Positions 17,300 to 26,196 of a stretch of 64,000 nucleotides of DNA are shown here, in pieces. Numbering within the stretch: the stretch's first letter is position 1; the number at the start of each line of letters is the position of its first letter. This DNA comes from Brachyspira alvinipulli ATCC 51933. Lineage in GTDB: Bacteria > Spirochaetota > Brachyspiria > Brachyspirales > Brachyspiraceae. Location: NCBI RefSeq assembly GCF_000518245.1, contig NZ_KI912403.1:382600-446599 (forward strand), read 5' to 3'. Below the pieces are notes generated by a model. The model was not told where the DNA came from, did not search any database, and saw nothing but the letters and a program-made list of their open reading frames with translations. Both the position numbers and the translations under genes were made by a program.

Positions 17300-17521
17300 T
17301 TATTTTATTAGAATATTGTTATAATAACCATAATAGCAGCCATTATAATTATTATATCTATTTTCATTATTATATCTGTAACCCATATTGTATCCTCTTC
17401 CATTTCCGCAGTATCCAGCACCGCCTCTTCTGCCATAACCTCTTCCATATTGTCCAAATAAAGATACAGAAGCCAATACCATAATTGCTATTGAGACAAA
17501 AATTATTATACCTTTTCTCAT
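17300..17521 (-). pseudogene. truncated copy of the Spy/CpxP-like gene
   Basis: A 73-residue ORF whose signal peptide and GYGRG segment match the neighbour at 16771, but which ends at ...YYGYYNNILIK exactly where the other copy continues into its LTQEQ helical domain. The whole C-terminal domain is missing; the next bases already belong to the leader of the 16771 gene. Ribosome site and start are intact, so a short secreted Gly/Tyr/Asn-rich peptide could still be made. I read it as a deletion remnant of a tandem duplication. Confidence 0.55.
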
Positions 17522-17652
17522 AATGTTTTCTCCTTTTTAATTGTTTTTATTTTGTTTTATTATGCCTTATTAGACGCATACCAATTAAAAAAGTTCCCAA
17601 AAAATTATAAAAAAATTATTTTTTTATTATACTATAGATAAGTATATGAAAT

Positions 17653-18498
17653 TTATTTTATTTTTCTATATAATTTCTTTATTAATCCAATTTTTCCAAA
17701 ACATATATAATAGAATAAAGCTAATATCAAAACAACTGGTATAGCAACTGCTACAAAGCCAACCAAAAAGAATAATATACCAGAGAAAAATTCTTTTAAA
17801 AATGATATTAAATTTAAATATTTGTTATATATATTTGTATTACTCTTGATAGCTTCTTGATTTGAAATATTTAAAGTTACCCTTGAATAATCTATAGATG
17901 ATGTTAATGTTTCTAAATTACCTTTCATAGTTTCTATTTCATAAGTTAAAGTATTAATTCTATCTTCAACTTTTAATATCTCATCAATACTTTTAGCTTC
18001 TCTTAAATAAGTTCTTAATTTCTCTAAAAGTACTTCTCTATTTTTTATTCTATTCTCTGTATCATAATATGTATCTGTAACATCTTGAGTATTAATATTT
18101 TTATTTTCGATATTTTCTGTTTCTTCTAAAAAATTTATAAAATTATACAAATTATCTTTTGGTACTCTTATAGTAAGATAATATCTATTTTTAGAAGATT
18201 CCACTGTATCAAAATAACCATTATATTCTTTAATTTTATTTTCAACAGATTTATAAGTTTTTTCCACATCTCGTGAATTGATTCTTACATCAACAGTTAT
18301 TATTAATTTTCTTTCTATATTAGCAACATTATCAACATTAACACTATCACTTACAGCAGCTTCTTCAAATTGAGGAGCTGGCGCAGATACAGAAGAAGTG
18401 CTCTGTAGAGAAAAATTCACATCAGAAGAACTGCCGCTTTTTCCACCGCATGAAATTATAAATAAACTAACAATAAAAAAATATACAATTTTTTTCAT
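17653..18498 (-). CDS. DUF4349 lipoprotein
   Basis: A 281-residue protein with a lipoprotein signal (SLFIISCGG, Cys at about residue 17), a Ser-rich linker, then a DUF4349 region from about 60: KLIITVDVRINSRDVEKTY, IKEYNGYF, LTIRVPKDNLYNFI, VTDTYYDTENRIKNRE, a long coiled coil (150-200) and IDYSRVTLNISNQ. A C-terminal membrane helix (about 237-262) ends in a basic tail. It would sit at the periplasmic face, anchored by both lipid and helix. It starts 21 bases after mgtE on the same strand, so the two are probably co-transcribed. Role unknown. Confidence 0.85.
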   Translation of the reverse strand: MKKIVYFFIVSLFIISCGGKSGSSSDVNFSLQSTSSVSAPAPQFEEAAVSDSVNVDNVANIERKLIITVDVRINSRDVEKTYKSVENKIKEYNGYFDTVESSKNRYYLTIRVPKDNLYNFINFLEETENIENKNINTQDVTDTYYDTENRIKNREVLLEKLRTYLREAKSIDEILKVEDRINTLTYEIETMKGNLETLTSSIDYSRVTLNISNQEAIKSNTNIYNKYLNLISFLKEFFSGILFFLVGFVAVAIPVVLILALFYYICFGKIGLIKKLYRKIK

Positions 18499-18519
18499 TT
18501 TTAACCCCCAAATTTTATT

Positions 18520-19884
18520 TTAAACAGTAAATTTAGTTAATATAGCAGTGGCTAACAATAAATATATAGCAGTACCGCTAATATCACATATAGAAGTTAC
18601 CAAAGGCACACTACTTGTTGTAGGATCTTTTTTCAATTTTACAAATAAAAATGGAAGACATAAACCAATTAAACTGCCTATAACAACAACTAATATCATA
18701 GATAATGATACAACTAAAGCTATCATCAATCCGCCTCTAAAAACTGCAATTAAGGAAACAGCTAAACTCATAGTAAGTCCAAGTATACTTGAAACAGCTA
18801 TCTCTTTACCAAGCATAAAAAGCCAATCGCTTTTTTTAACATCCCCAACAGATAAACTTCTTATTATTAAAGTAGATGACTGTGCTCCAGCATTACCAGC
18901 ACTATCTATAAGAAGTGGGAGAAAAAATATTAAAGAAACATATTGGCTTATAGTCTCTTCAAATAATCCTATAACATATCCTGATATTATGTTAACAAAC
19001 ACCAATATAAAAAGCCAAGATATTCTTCTTTTATAAAGAATTAAAGGATTAGCTTGTTTTATATTGCTGTCAAAATCATCATCTATACTAATAGCTCCCA
19101 ATTTATGAAAGTCCTCTGTATCCTCCTCTTCAGCTATATCAAATATATCGTCTATTGTAACAATACCTATCAAAGCATTTTTAGAATCAACTACAGGTAT
19201 ATAAAGCAAATCATATTTTCTTCCAACGCGTACAGCTTCTTCTTGGTCAGAATATACTGACAAATATATTATATCCGTATGCATAAGATCTTCTATTTTT
19301 TCTTCTGGTTTAGCAAATAATAAATCTTTTAATAAAATATATCCTAATAAAGTGCCATTTCTGTCAACAACATAAATAACTTCAAAAGTCTCAGAATCCT
19401 TACCATACTTTCTAATATATTCTAAAGTTTGTTTTACAGTATAATCTGGAAGAACATCAATATATTCCGGTGTCATTATACGTCCTATACTGTCTTCAGG
19501 ATATCCTAACAATTGTCTTGTTATATTTAAATCTTTTTCTCCCATAAGGGAAAAAATCTTTTTTGTTATTTCAGCAGGAAGCTCCTCAAAAAGAGAAGTT
19601 CTATCATCCGGACTCATTTCATGTATAAGGTCTTTAATTTCATTATCATTTATTGAAGAAATAATCTTTTCTTGTTCTTCGGTTTCTAATTCAGAAAAAA
19701 CATAAGCTGCCATTTCTCTAGATAAAAGCCTAAAAACAATACTTCTATTTTTATCATTATCTAATATGCGTATTATATCCACAACTTCAGCAGCATGCAT
19801 ACTTGCCAGCAGATATTTAAGTTTATCCCATCTTTGATTCTCTATAATATTAATAATTTCTGTATATTCTTTACTTTCTATCAT
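18520..19884 (-). CDS. mgtE: magnesium transporter MgtE
   Basis: Mg2+ channel of 454 residues. A superhelical N domain (about 1-130; AAEVVDIIRIL, LFEELPAEITKKIFSLM) is followed by two CBS domains (about 135-255; IMTPEYIDVLPDYTV, LLFAKPEEKIEDLM, VPVVDSKNALIGIVTIDDIFD) and five membrane helices (about 285-450) with the family pore region PLLIDSAGNAGAQSSTL. The CBS domains gate the channel by binding Mg2+. There is no strong ribosome site at ATG 19884. No M-box leader is recognisable in the 128 bases shared with divergent pfkA. It heads an operon with the DUF4349 gene. Confidence 0.95.
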   Translation of the reverse strand: MIESKEYTEIINIIENQRWDKLKYLLASMHAAEVVDIIRILDNDKNRSIVFRLLSREMAAYVFSELETEEQEKIISSINDNEIKDLIHEMSPDDRTSLFEELPAEITKKIFSLMGEKDLNITRQLLGYPEDSIGRIMTPEYIDVLPDYTVKQTLEYIRKYGKDSETFEVIYVVDRNGTLLGYILLKDLLFAKPEEKIEDLMHTDIIYLSVYSDQEEAVRVGRKYDLLYIPVVDSKNALIGIVTIDDIFDIAEEEDTEDFHKLGAISIDDDFDSNIKQANPLILYKRRISWLFILVFVNIISGYVIGLFEETISQYVSLIFFLPLLIDSAGNAGAQSSTLIIRSLSVGDVKKSDWLFMLGKEIAVSSILGLTMSLAVSLIAVFRGGLMIALVVSLSMILVVVIGSLIGLCLPFLFVKLKKDPTTSSVPLVTSICDISGTAIYLLLATAILTKFTV

Positions 19885-20012
19885 AATTTTTTATGTTTAT
19901 AGTATATCAATTCTTTCATTATTATTATATAATATGTGCATTATATAATTTAATAAAAAAAAATCAAACAAGGTATTTTTATATTATTAAAATGTAAAGG
20001 AGTTATTTTAAT

Positions 20013-20993
20013 ATGGCTGATATCAAAAAAATTGGTGTATTAACAAGCGGCGGAGATGCTTCTGGAATGAATCCTACTATAAGAAGCGTTGTAAGAACTG
20101 CTATAGCTAATGGATTGGAAGTAATGGGAATTAGAGAAGGTTATCAAGGACTTATGTATAATGATTTATATCAAATGACACCAGGAAGTGTTGGAGGAAT
20201 TATAAATCATGGAGGAACTATATTATTTTCTGCAAGATCTCCAGAATTTCAAACAGAAGAAGGAATGAAAAAAGCAGCAGATAATATGAAATATCATGGA
20301 ATAGATGCTTTGATAGTTATTGGAGGAGATGGTACATATAAAGGAGCTTTAGATTTTACTAATCATCATCCTGAATATCCTGTTGTTGCTATACCTGGTA
20401 CTATTGATAATGATATATTTGGAACAGACTATACAATAGGATATGATACTGCTGTTAATGTTGCTATGGATGCTATAGATAAATTGAGAGATACTGCTAC
20501 TAGTCATGGAAGATGTTTTGTTGTTGAAGTTATGGGAAGACATGCTGGATATATTGCTTTAGAAGTTGGTATTGCATCTGGTGCTGAAGATATATTGATA
20601 CCGGAAACACCTACTGATATGGATAGAATAGTAGAAGAATTACAGCTTGCTAAGAAAAGAGGTAAAAAATCTTCTATTATTGTAGTTGCTGAAGGAGATG
20701 AATCAGGCGGCGCTATGGAAACAGCTAAACAAATAGAAGGAAAAACAGGCTTTGATACTAGAGTAACAATATTAGGACACATGCAAAGAGGCGGCTCTCC
20801 TACTTCAAGAGAACGTTTAATGGCTGCAAGATTCGGGTATATTGCTGTAAAAGCATTATTAGAAGGTAAAAAAAATGTTGCTGTAGGAGTTTGGAAAGGA
20901 GAATATACTTATACTCCTTTAGCTGATGCTGTTAAAAAAGTTCCTAAGATAGATCCTATAGATTTAGCTTTATGCAGAACTCTTGCTATATAA
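20013..20993 (+). CDS. pfkA: 6-phosphofructokinase
   Basis: Glycolytic kinase converting fructose-6-phosphate to fructose-1,6-bisphosphate. At 326 residues it is the short bacterial ATP-type size. Visible are the nucleotide loop TSGGDASGMN (11-20), IGGDGTYKGA, the catalytic segment IPGTIDNDIFGTDYTIGYDT, substrate-binding VEVMGRHAGYIAL and LGHMQRGGSPTSRER. The Gly in the GGDGT loop favours ATP over pyrophosphate. AAAGGAG precedes ATG 20013. It is followed 28 bases later by a glycosyltransferase-like gene, possibly co-transcribed. Confidence 0.95.
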   Translation: MADIKKIGVLTSGGDASGMNPTIRSVVRTAIANGLEVMGIREGYQGLMYNDLYQMTPGSVGGIINHGGTILFSARSPEFQTEEGMKKAADNMKYHGIDALIVIGGDGTYKGALDFTNHHPEYPVVAIPGTIDNDIFGTDYTIGYDTAVNVAMDAIDKLRDTATSHGRCFVVEVMGRHAGYIALEVGIASGAEDILIPETPTDMDRIVEELQLAKKRGKKSSIIVVAEGDESGGAMETAKQIEGKTGFDTRVTILGHMQRGGSPTSRERLMAARFGYIAVKALLEGKKNVAVGVWKGEYTYTPLADAVKKVPKIDPIDLALCRTLAI

Positions 20994-21020
20994 TTTAATT
21001 TATGATTGAGGCTATAGACT

Positions 21021-21770
21021 ATGATAGATAATAAATCCATTTTAGGTGTTAGAGTAGATAATTTTCATGTGAGTTTTGAAGAAATTTTGGAATATCTTAA
21101 ATATGGTAAAAATGTACTTATAACTAGTTTGGATGTCCATCAATTACTTAAAGTACGTTCTAATAAAAAATTAAAAGAAATTATAAAAGATGCTTCATTA
21201 GTAATTGCTGCTCATCCATCTATAGCCAAAGCATATAAATTTATTCATAAAGAAGAATTAACGTATATAAAAGATTTTATTTTATTTTCTAAAGTAATGG
21301 ATTATATAGAGCAAAAAAAGATGTCTATGTTTTTATTTGGAGATGAAGAAAAATATTTCTTTACTATTTCAGAAAAAATAAAAAAAATATATCCTGGAAT
21401 TTATATGCTTGGAAACTTTCAGAATACTAAAGATAAAGATGAATTAGAAAAAGCTTTTATAGGATTTAAAAAAATAGAACCTGATGTTTTTTTGATACAT
21501 ATGAATTTAAAAAAATCTTTATATTGGTTTAATAATAATAAAGACAACCTAGAAATGAAATTCTGTATACCAATAAAAAGGCCATTAGACAGTTTTGCAG
21601 GTAAGATAAAACCTCCAAGTATGGATATATTAAATTCTAATAAAGAAGAAAAATTCTATCTCAAAAAAAATATATTTAGAATATTTTTATATATAAATTA
21701 CTTACGTTTTTGGACATTAGTTCTATTTGAAAAAATAACTACAAAAAAACCTAAAAATAATACAGATTAA
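21021..21770 (+). CDS. divergent WecG/TagA/CpsF-like protein
   Basis: A 249-residue protein with the length and outline of GT26 glycosyltransferases, which add a sugar or ManNAc(A) to lipid-linked glycan precursors: LGVRVDNFHVSFEEIL at the N-terminus, SMFLFGDEEKYFFTISEKIK (the usual FLLGG region), KKIYPGIYMLGNFQ, IEPDVFLIHM and the RPLDSFAGKIKPPSM end. The motifs usually needed are altered: the PDG-x-G loop reads AAHPSIAKA, and the APKQE motif is MNLKKSL. It may be inactive, changed in specificity, or a binding protein. Ribosome site GAGG precedes ATG 21021. A broken methyltransferase follows eight bases later. Confidence 0.65.
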   Translation: MIDNKSILGVRVDNFHVSFEEILEYLKYGKNVLITSLDVHQLLKVRSNKKLKEIIKDASLVIAAHPSIAKAYKFIHKEELTYIKDFILFSKVMDYIEQKKMSMFLFGDEEKYFFTISEKIKKIYPGIYMLGNFQNTKDKDELEKAFIGFKKIEPDVFLIHMNLKKSLYWFNNNKDNLEMKFCIPIKRPLDSFAGKIKPPSMDILNSNKEEKFYLKKNIFRIFLYINYLRFWTLVLFEKITTKKPKNNTD

Positions 21771-21778
21771 CATTATAA

Positions 21779-22538
21779 ATGGAATACTCAAAAATTAACT
21801 CTGAGACTATAGATAAATGGGTAGAAATGGGATGGCAATGGGGAATTCCAATAACACATGAAGTATTTGCAGATGCAAAAAACGGCAAATGGGAAATGCT
21901 TTTAACACCTACAAAACCAGTTCCAAAAGAATGGTTTCCAAATTTAAAAAATAAAAAGATTCTAGGATTAGCTTCTGGAGGAGGTCAGCAAATGCCAATT
22001 TTTGCTGCTCTTGAAGCTGTATGCACATTAATGGATTATTCTCAAAAACAAATTGATTAGTGATTTATTGGTTGCCAAAAGAGAAAACTATAAAATTGAA
22101 ACTGTAAAAGCTGATATGACAAAAACATTTCCTTTTTCAAATGAAACTTTTGATTTAATATTTCATCCTGTATCAAATTGCTATATAGAAGATGTTATGC
22201 ATGTATGGAAAGAATGTTTTAGAGTCCTTAAAAAAGGCGGTATACTTATGTCTGGTTTGGATAATGGTATAAATTTTTTATTTGAAGAAAATTCAGAAAA
22301 TGAAAAAGAAATAAAATACAAACTTCCATTTAATCCTTTAAAGGACAATAATTTATTAAATAATGCAATTAAAAATAATGACGGTATACAATTTTCACAT
22401 ACTATAGAGGAACAAATTAGAGGCCAGTTAAAAGTAGGTTTTAAACTTGAAGATATTTATGAAGATACTAATGGATATGGTATACTACATGAATATAATA
22501 TTCCTACTTTTTGGGCTACTCTATCTGTAAAACAATAA
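21779..22538 (+). pseudogene. class I SAM methyltransferase split by a one-base insertion
   Basis: Two overlapping reading frames form one methyltransferase. Frame one (21779-22060) holds the N-terminal helix MGWQWGIPITHEVF and SAM motif I KILGLASGGGQQMPIFAAL, then stops at TAG just after MDYSQKQID. Frame two resumes at once with SDLLVAKRENYKIETVKAD, FPFSNETFDLIFHPVSNCYI, CFRVLKKGGILMSG and the C-terminus. Deleting one T in GATTAGTGAT (around 22056-22065) restores a continuous ~250-residue protein. I read it as a recent frameshift; a sequencing error is the main alternative. Substrate unknown. Confidence 0.8.
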
Positions 22539-22547
22539 ACTTTTTAT

Positions 22548-23588
22548 CTAATTAATTGTAAGCAGAGTTTCTTGTAAAGCCTGCATATATTCTCTTGCTC
22601 TTGATGCATTAGGATTAGCTGGATATTCCGAAATAAATGCATCTAAAGCTTTATAAGAATCAGAATATCTTCCAACCTTAAAGTATGATAAACCAATATA
22701 AAGTAATGCTTCCGCATCTAATGTATATACATTGTTTAATCTAACTCTATTATAATAATCCAAAGCCTTATTATAATTTTTTTCATTATAATATGATTGA
22801 GCTATTCTAAATAATGCTTCCTCTTCATATTCTGTTCTAGGAAACAATTCTGAAATTTTTATATAATACATTCTGGCTTTAGTATAATTTGTATTGATAA
22901 AATATCTATGTGCCATTGCTGGAACCTGAATTAAATATGTTCTGACAACCTCATCATAGTATATACTTGTTTTATTATATCTAAGAAACTCTTCATAAAT
23001 TTCAAATGCCCTATCATACTCATTCATATTAAAATAAACTCTTGCTCTTCCTAATACAGCAAGTTCTCCGTCAGCTCTTAAAAAATAGCTTAATGCTTCG
23101 CCATATTTTTTTTGTAAAAACAACTGATATCCATATTGAGTATTCATTTTTGATGATAAATCTTTATCTGAAACTTTTAAATTTTCCTGCAATTTAGATA
23201 TGATATATGAATCAGCATTATTCTCTAGTCTTGATATATCAGCATAAGCCAAAATTGCATTAGTAGAATAATATATAAAATTGGGATTATTAATTATATC
23301 AGTAAGTCGTTCTTTTGCCAAAGTGTATTTCTTCAATTTTTTTAATGAATCAGCAACCATAAAATATGATTCTGCTATATTATTTATAGGTCTTGATTTA
23401 CTATCTATGGATAAATATTCATTTAAACTATTAATAGTATCCTGATAATTTTCTATTTCGTAGCTTCTTTTACCTTTTTGAAAATATCTTTCTGGCGAAG
23501 ACAGAGCAGAAATTTTTGTAATAAACACCCCTCCCAATATTGCCACTATGGTTATGACAGATGCTAAAACTGCTGCATAAGTTTTCAT
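22548..23588 (-). CDS. membrane-anchored tetratricopeptide-repeat protein
   Basis: A 346-residue protein with one N-terminal hydrophobic helix (about 5-24) acting as signal anchor, then TPR units throughout: RYFQKGKRSYEIENYQDTIN, PINNIAESYFMVADSL, AYADISRLENN, YNEKNYNKALDYYNRV and YIGLSYFKVGRYSDSYKALD, ending with an extra helix. TPR proteins of this layout usually scaffold periplasmic or envelope complexes; BamD/CpoB-type proteins share the pattern but no specific match is claimed. ATG 23588 has GCGGGG upstream, and it starts 20 bases after the FN3-like gene, so the two form an operon. Confidence 0.85.
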   Translation of the reverse strand: MKTYAAVLASVITIVAILGGVFITKISALSSPERYFQKGKRSYEIENYQDTINSLNEYLSIDSKSRPINNIAESYFMVADSLKKLKKYTLAKERLTDIINNPNFIYYSTNAILAYADISRLENNADSYIISKLQENLKVSDKDLSSKMNTQYGYQLFLQKKYGEALSYFLRADGELAVLGRARVYFNMNEYDRAFEIYEEFLRYNKTSIYYDEVVRTYLIQVPAMAHRYFINTNYTKARMYYIKISELFPRTEYEEEALFRIAQSYYNEKNYNKALDYYNRVRLNNVYTLDAEALLYIGLSYFKVGRYSDSYKALDAFISEYPANPNASRAREYMQALQETLLTIN

Positions 23589-23608
23589 AAAATATTTCCC
23601 CGCTCCAA

Positions 23609-24571
23609 TTATAAATCAGTTAAAACCTGATTTATCCAAAAATTAACCTCTTGAGCATTATAAGTCTTTATACGATTAAAAACGTCTAATGCATTCTTTT
23701 TTCTTCTCAAATTCTTATAGCACTTACCAAGAAGCAAATTAATATTATAATATAATGTTCTGCTTACATTCACTTTTGACACAGGTTCCAAAATTGATGC
23801 TGCTGATAAATAATTACCTGCTTTAAATTGTATTACTGCTCTGTCATATTCATTCTTATATTTGCTAACTAAACTAGAATTATTATTATATGTATTACTG
23901 CTTTTAATAACTCCAGAAGTATTATTAACAACATTTGTAGTAGTTATTATATATGTATTTGTTATGTTATACACATTTGTAGTTACCAAAACATTAGTAT
24001 ATTCATAAATTATAGTATTGGTATTATCGATTTTATATTGATTATTAGTAATAGCATCATCAATTTTATACTGACTATTATTAGTAGTATTATCAATTTT
24101 ATATTGATTATTATTAGTATTTACTACTCCATTAAATATTATGGATAATGTATCAACTTTAGGTTTTGAATTATAAAAACTTACATTATCTATATATGAA
24201 ACTACAGCATAATAATAATTAGATGATAATACTGGTCTGTCAACTACAGCATATTTTCTAGAAGTGTTTGTAGCTTTAACATAATCAACCACTTTAGAAT
24301 TTACTAAGGAATATTTACCAATTATAGGACTTTCACTTCTATATACATAATAAATTAAATTGCTGTTATTTATTCCATCCCATTCTATTAAAATTTCACT
24401 ATCATTAGTTGTAGATACTGTAATGTCTATATTATTTACAAATTTTTCAGCACTAGGCAAATTATTAGATGTTTGTGTATATAAAATATTTATAGATAAA
24501 TAAAAAATTATTATACTTACAAAGGCAAATAATATGTATATGCTTTTTTTGTTTTTTATTAATTTATTCAT
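23609..24571 (-). CDS. exported FN3-like protein with Asn-rich repeats and helical tail
   Basis: A 320-residue protein anchored by a helix at residues 10-31. A fibronectin type III-like domain covers about 45-145 (ILIEWDGINNS, YYVYRSESPI, YYYAVVSYIDN). A low-complexity linker (150-230) is rich in Asn/Thr and holds three NQYKIDN-type repeats and repeated TTNV units. The C-terminal 85 residues are TPR-like helices (EYDRAVIQFKAGNYLSAASI, LLLGKCYKNLRRKKNALDVF). It is likely surface-exposed or periplasmic and partners the TPR protein that follows it in the operon. No function recognised. Confidence 0.75.
   Translation of the reverse strand: MNKLIKNKKSIYILFAFVSIIIFYLSINILYTQTSNNLPSAEKFVNNIDITVSTTNDSEILIEWDGINNSNLIYYVYRSESPIIGKYSLVNSKVVDYVKATNTSRKYAVVDRPVLSSNYYYAVVSYIDNVSFYNSKPKVDTLSIIFNGVVNTNNNQYKIDNTTNNSQYKIDDAITNNQYKIDNTNTIIYEYTNVLVTTNVYNITNTYIITTTNVVNNTSGVIKSSNTYNNNSSLVSKYKNEYDRAVIQFKAGNYLSAASILEPVSKVNVSRTLYYNINLLLGKCYKNLRRKKNALDVFNRIKTYNAQEVNFWINQVLTDL
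24020..24115 (-). repeat. in-frame Asn-rich coding repeat
   Basis: Three imperfect copies of a unit encoding NNxQYKIDN (residues about 153-184 of the FN3-like protein). Unit length is a multiple of three, so copy changes would vary linker length without a frameshift. Confidence 0.7.
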
Positions 24572-24668
24572 TACAATTATCCTATATATGCTATTTCAAT
24601 TCTCGGAAATGAAATATATAAAATTTAATTAAGCAATTTAGGATATGTAATTATTAAAAAATTATATT

Positions 24669-25526
24669 TTATATTTTTTCCATTACTATAGCTACTAAAA
24701 AACCCAAACACATAGAAATAACAGTAGCAGCAAGCATTGGTATACTCAAAGCTGTTATATTAGGCCATAAACTCAAAAATGATACTATTATAATTCCAAG
24801 GACAAAACCAAATAATATTGATTTATATTTTTGAAGTAAAATAGTTACTAACTTTGAGATTGTAAATATTCCTATAATAACACCAAAACCTAAAAACATT
24901 AAAGGTATTAAAAGCTGAAGATTGAATGTATCAAAAAATGATGATATAAAATTTGATATATTTTCATATTCTCCTAATATTAATAATAGAAGAGAACCAG
25001 AAATACCAGGTATTACCATAGCAACAGCCGCTGCAATACCACATAAAAATAATTTAATTCCATAAAGTACTGAAAAATCACCAGCATAAGTAGTTGTACC
25101 AACAGGCTTGTTTACATCAAAGTATACAAATATAGCCATTATAAAAGCACCTAATAAAAATGCCACAAAAACTTTTATATTAAATTCTTCTACTGTTTTT
25201 GTTATAAAAGGAAAAGAGCCTAATATTAATCCTACAAAAAATATTCTTGTAGGGATAGGATAATGTATAAATGTATAGTTAATTAATTTTAAAAATAATA
25301 CTATAGAAACTGCAGCACCTAAAGCAATTGGTATTAAAACTTTTAAACTATCTTTTATTTCTTTCCATTGAAGTTTAATCAATGCAGTAGGTAAAATAGA
25401 TATGGAATATGTCAATTTCTCATATATACCAAGTACAAAAGCAATAGTTCCTCCAGATACTCCAGGTATAGCATTTGCCACACCTATAGCCATTCCTTTA
25501 ACGATATAAGATATATATTCTCTCAT
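24669..25526 (-). CDS. DUF368 polytopic membrane protein (polyprenyl-phosphate transporter family)
   Basis: A 285-residue inner-membrane protein with about eight helices and the DUF368 signature near the start, MAIGVANAIPGVSGGTIAF, repeated in inverted style as AAVAMVIPGISGSLLLLILGEY. DUF368 proteins have been linked to recycling of undecaprenyl phosphate (PopT type) together with DedA proteins. By that knowledge this protein would return the lipid carrier used for cell-wall and glycan export. Ribosome site AGAGGG before ATG 25526. It stands apart from ridA, with a terminator between them. Confidence 0.85.
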   Translation of the reverse strand: MREYISYIVKGMAIGVANAIPGVSGGTIAFVLGIYEKLTYSISILPTALIKLQWKEIKDSLKVLIPIALGAAVSIVLFLKLINYTFIHYPIPTRIFFVGLILGSFPFITKTVEEFNIKVFVAFLLGAFIMAIFVYFDVNKPVGTTTYAGDFSVLYGIKLFLCGIAAAVAMVIPGISGSLLLLILGEYENISNFISSFFDTFNLQLLIPLMFLGFGVIIGIFTISKLVTILLQKYKSILFGFVLGIIIVSFLSLWPNITALSIPMLAATVISMCLGFLVAIVMEKI

Positions 25527-25577
25527 GTAACCCTCTTTATATTATATTATGAAAAAATGAAAATATTTGATAAATAA

Positions 25578-25612
25578 AAAACCATGAATAATTATAAATT
25601 AAACATGGTTTT
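25578..25612. terminator. intrinsic terminator after ridA
   Basis: Stem AAAACCATG / CATGGTTTT with an A+T-rich 17-base loop and T-rich flanks on both strands, 22 bases past the ridA stop. Confidence 0.65.
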
Positions 25613-25633
25613 ATATATTTTTATGAATAATAA

Positions 25634-26017
25634 TTATTCAACTACTGCTATAACTTCTACTTCTACTAAAGCATCTTTAGGAAGAGCTTTTACTGCTACA
25701 GTGCTTCTAGCAGGAGGATTTTCTGTAAAATAAGTTGCATATACTTCATTAAAAGCTGCAAAATTAGCCATATCACTCAAAAAACAAGTTGTTTTAATAA
25801 TATTAGACATAGTTAAATTTTGTGATTCTAGCAGCCCTTTAATATTTTCCATTACTCTTTGTGTCTGTTTCTTTATTTCATCTCCTTCAATATTACCGCT
25901 TACAGGATCTAGAGGTATTTGACCAGAAGCAAATATAAAATTTCCGCTTTTCACAGCTTGTGAATATGGTCCTATAGCTTGTGGAGCATTTTGGGTTTTG
26001 ATAATTTTTTTATCCAT
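25634..26017 (-). CDS. ridA: RidA-family enamine/imine deaminase
   Basis: RidA (YjgF/TdcF) hydrolyses reactive 2-aminoacrylate and related enamines, protecting PLP enzymes. The 127-residue length is standard. Family landmarks: PQAIGPYSQAVKSGNFIFAS, GQIPLDP, QTQRVMENIKGLLES, the C-terminal motif PPARSTVAVKALPKDALVEV with the catalytic arginine in ARST, and EVIAVVE. AAGGAG precedes ATG 26017. It is divergent from aroE. Confidence 0.95.
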   Translation of the reverse strand: MDKKIIKTQNAPQAIGPYSQAVKSGNFIFASGQIPLDPVSGNIEGDEIKKQTQRVMENIKGLLESQNLTMSNIIKTTCFLSDMANFAAFNEVYATYFTENPPARSTVAVKALPKDALVEVEVIAVVE

Positions 26018-26131
26018 GTATTTAGTTCTCCTTAATTATATTATTAAAAAATTCTTGCAATTTTATTATGTTAATTATAATAACTTTTTAATAAAATATC
26101 AAGTAATTATCAATTATTTTTATAATAGTAT

Positions 26132-26159
26132 TTGACAATAGTACAAATTATATTATTAT
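26132..26159 (+). promoter_or_regulatory. promoter of aroE-aroD
   Basis: TTGACA (26132-26137), 16-base spacer, TATTAT (26154-26159), followed by a ~30-base leader to ATG 26197. Confidence 0.5.
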
Positions 26160-26196
26160 ATAAGATAATACTAATGAAAATAACAGGGTTAATAAT

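Noticed and set aside
19885-20012. M-box riboswitch before mgtE
   Set aside because: The 128-base region is A+T-rich with no recognisable conserved core or hairpin set.
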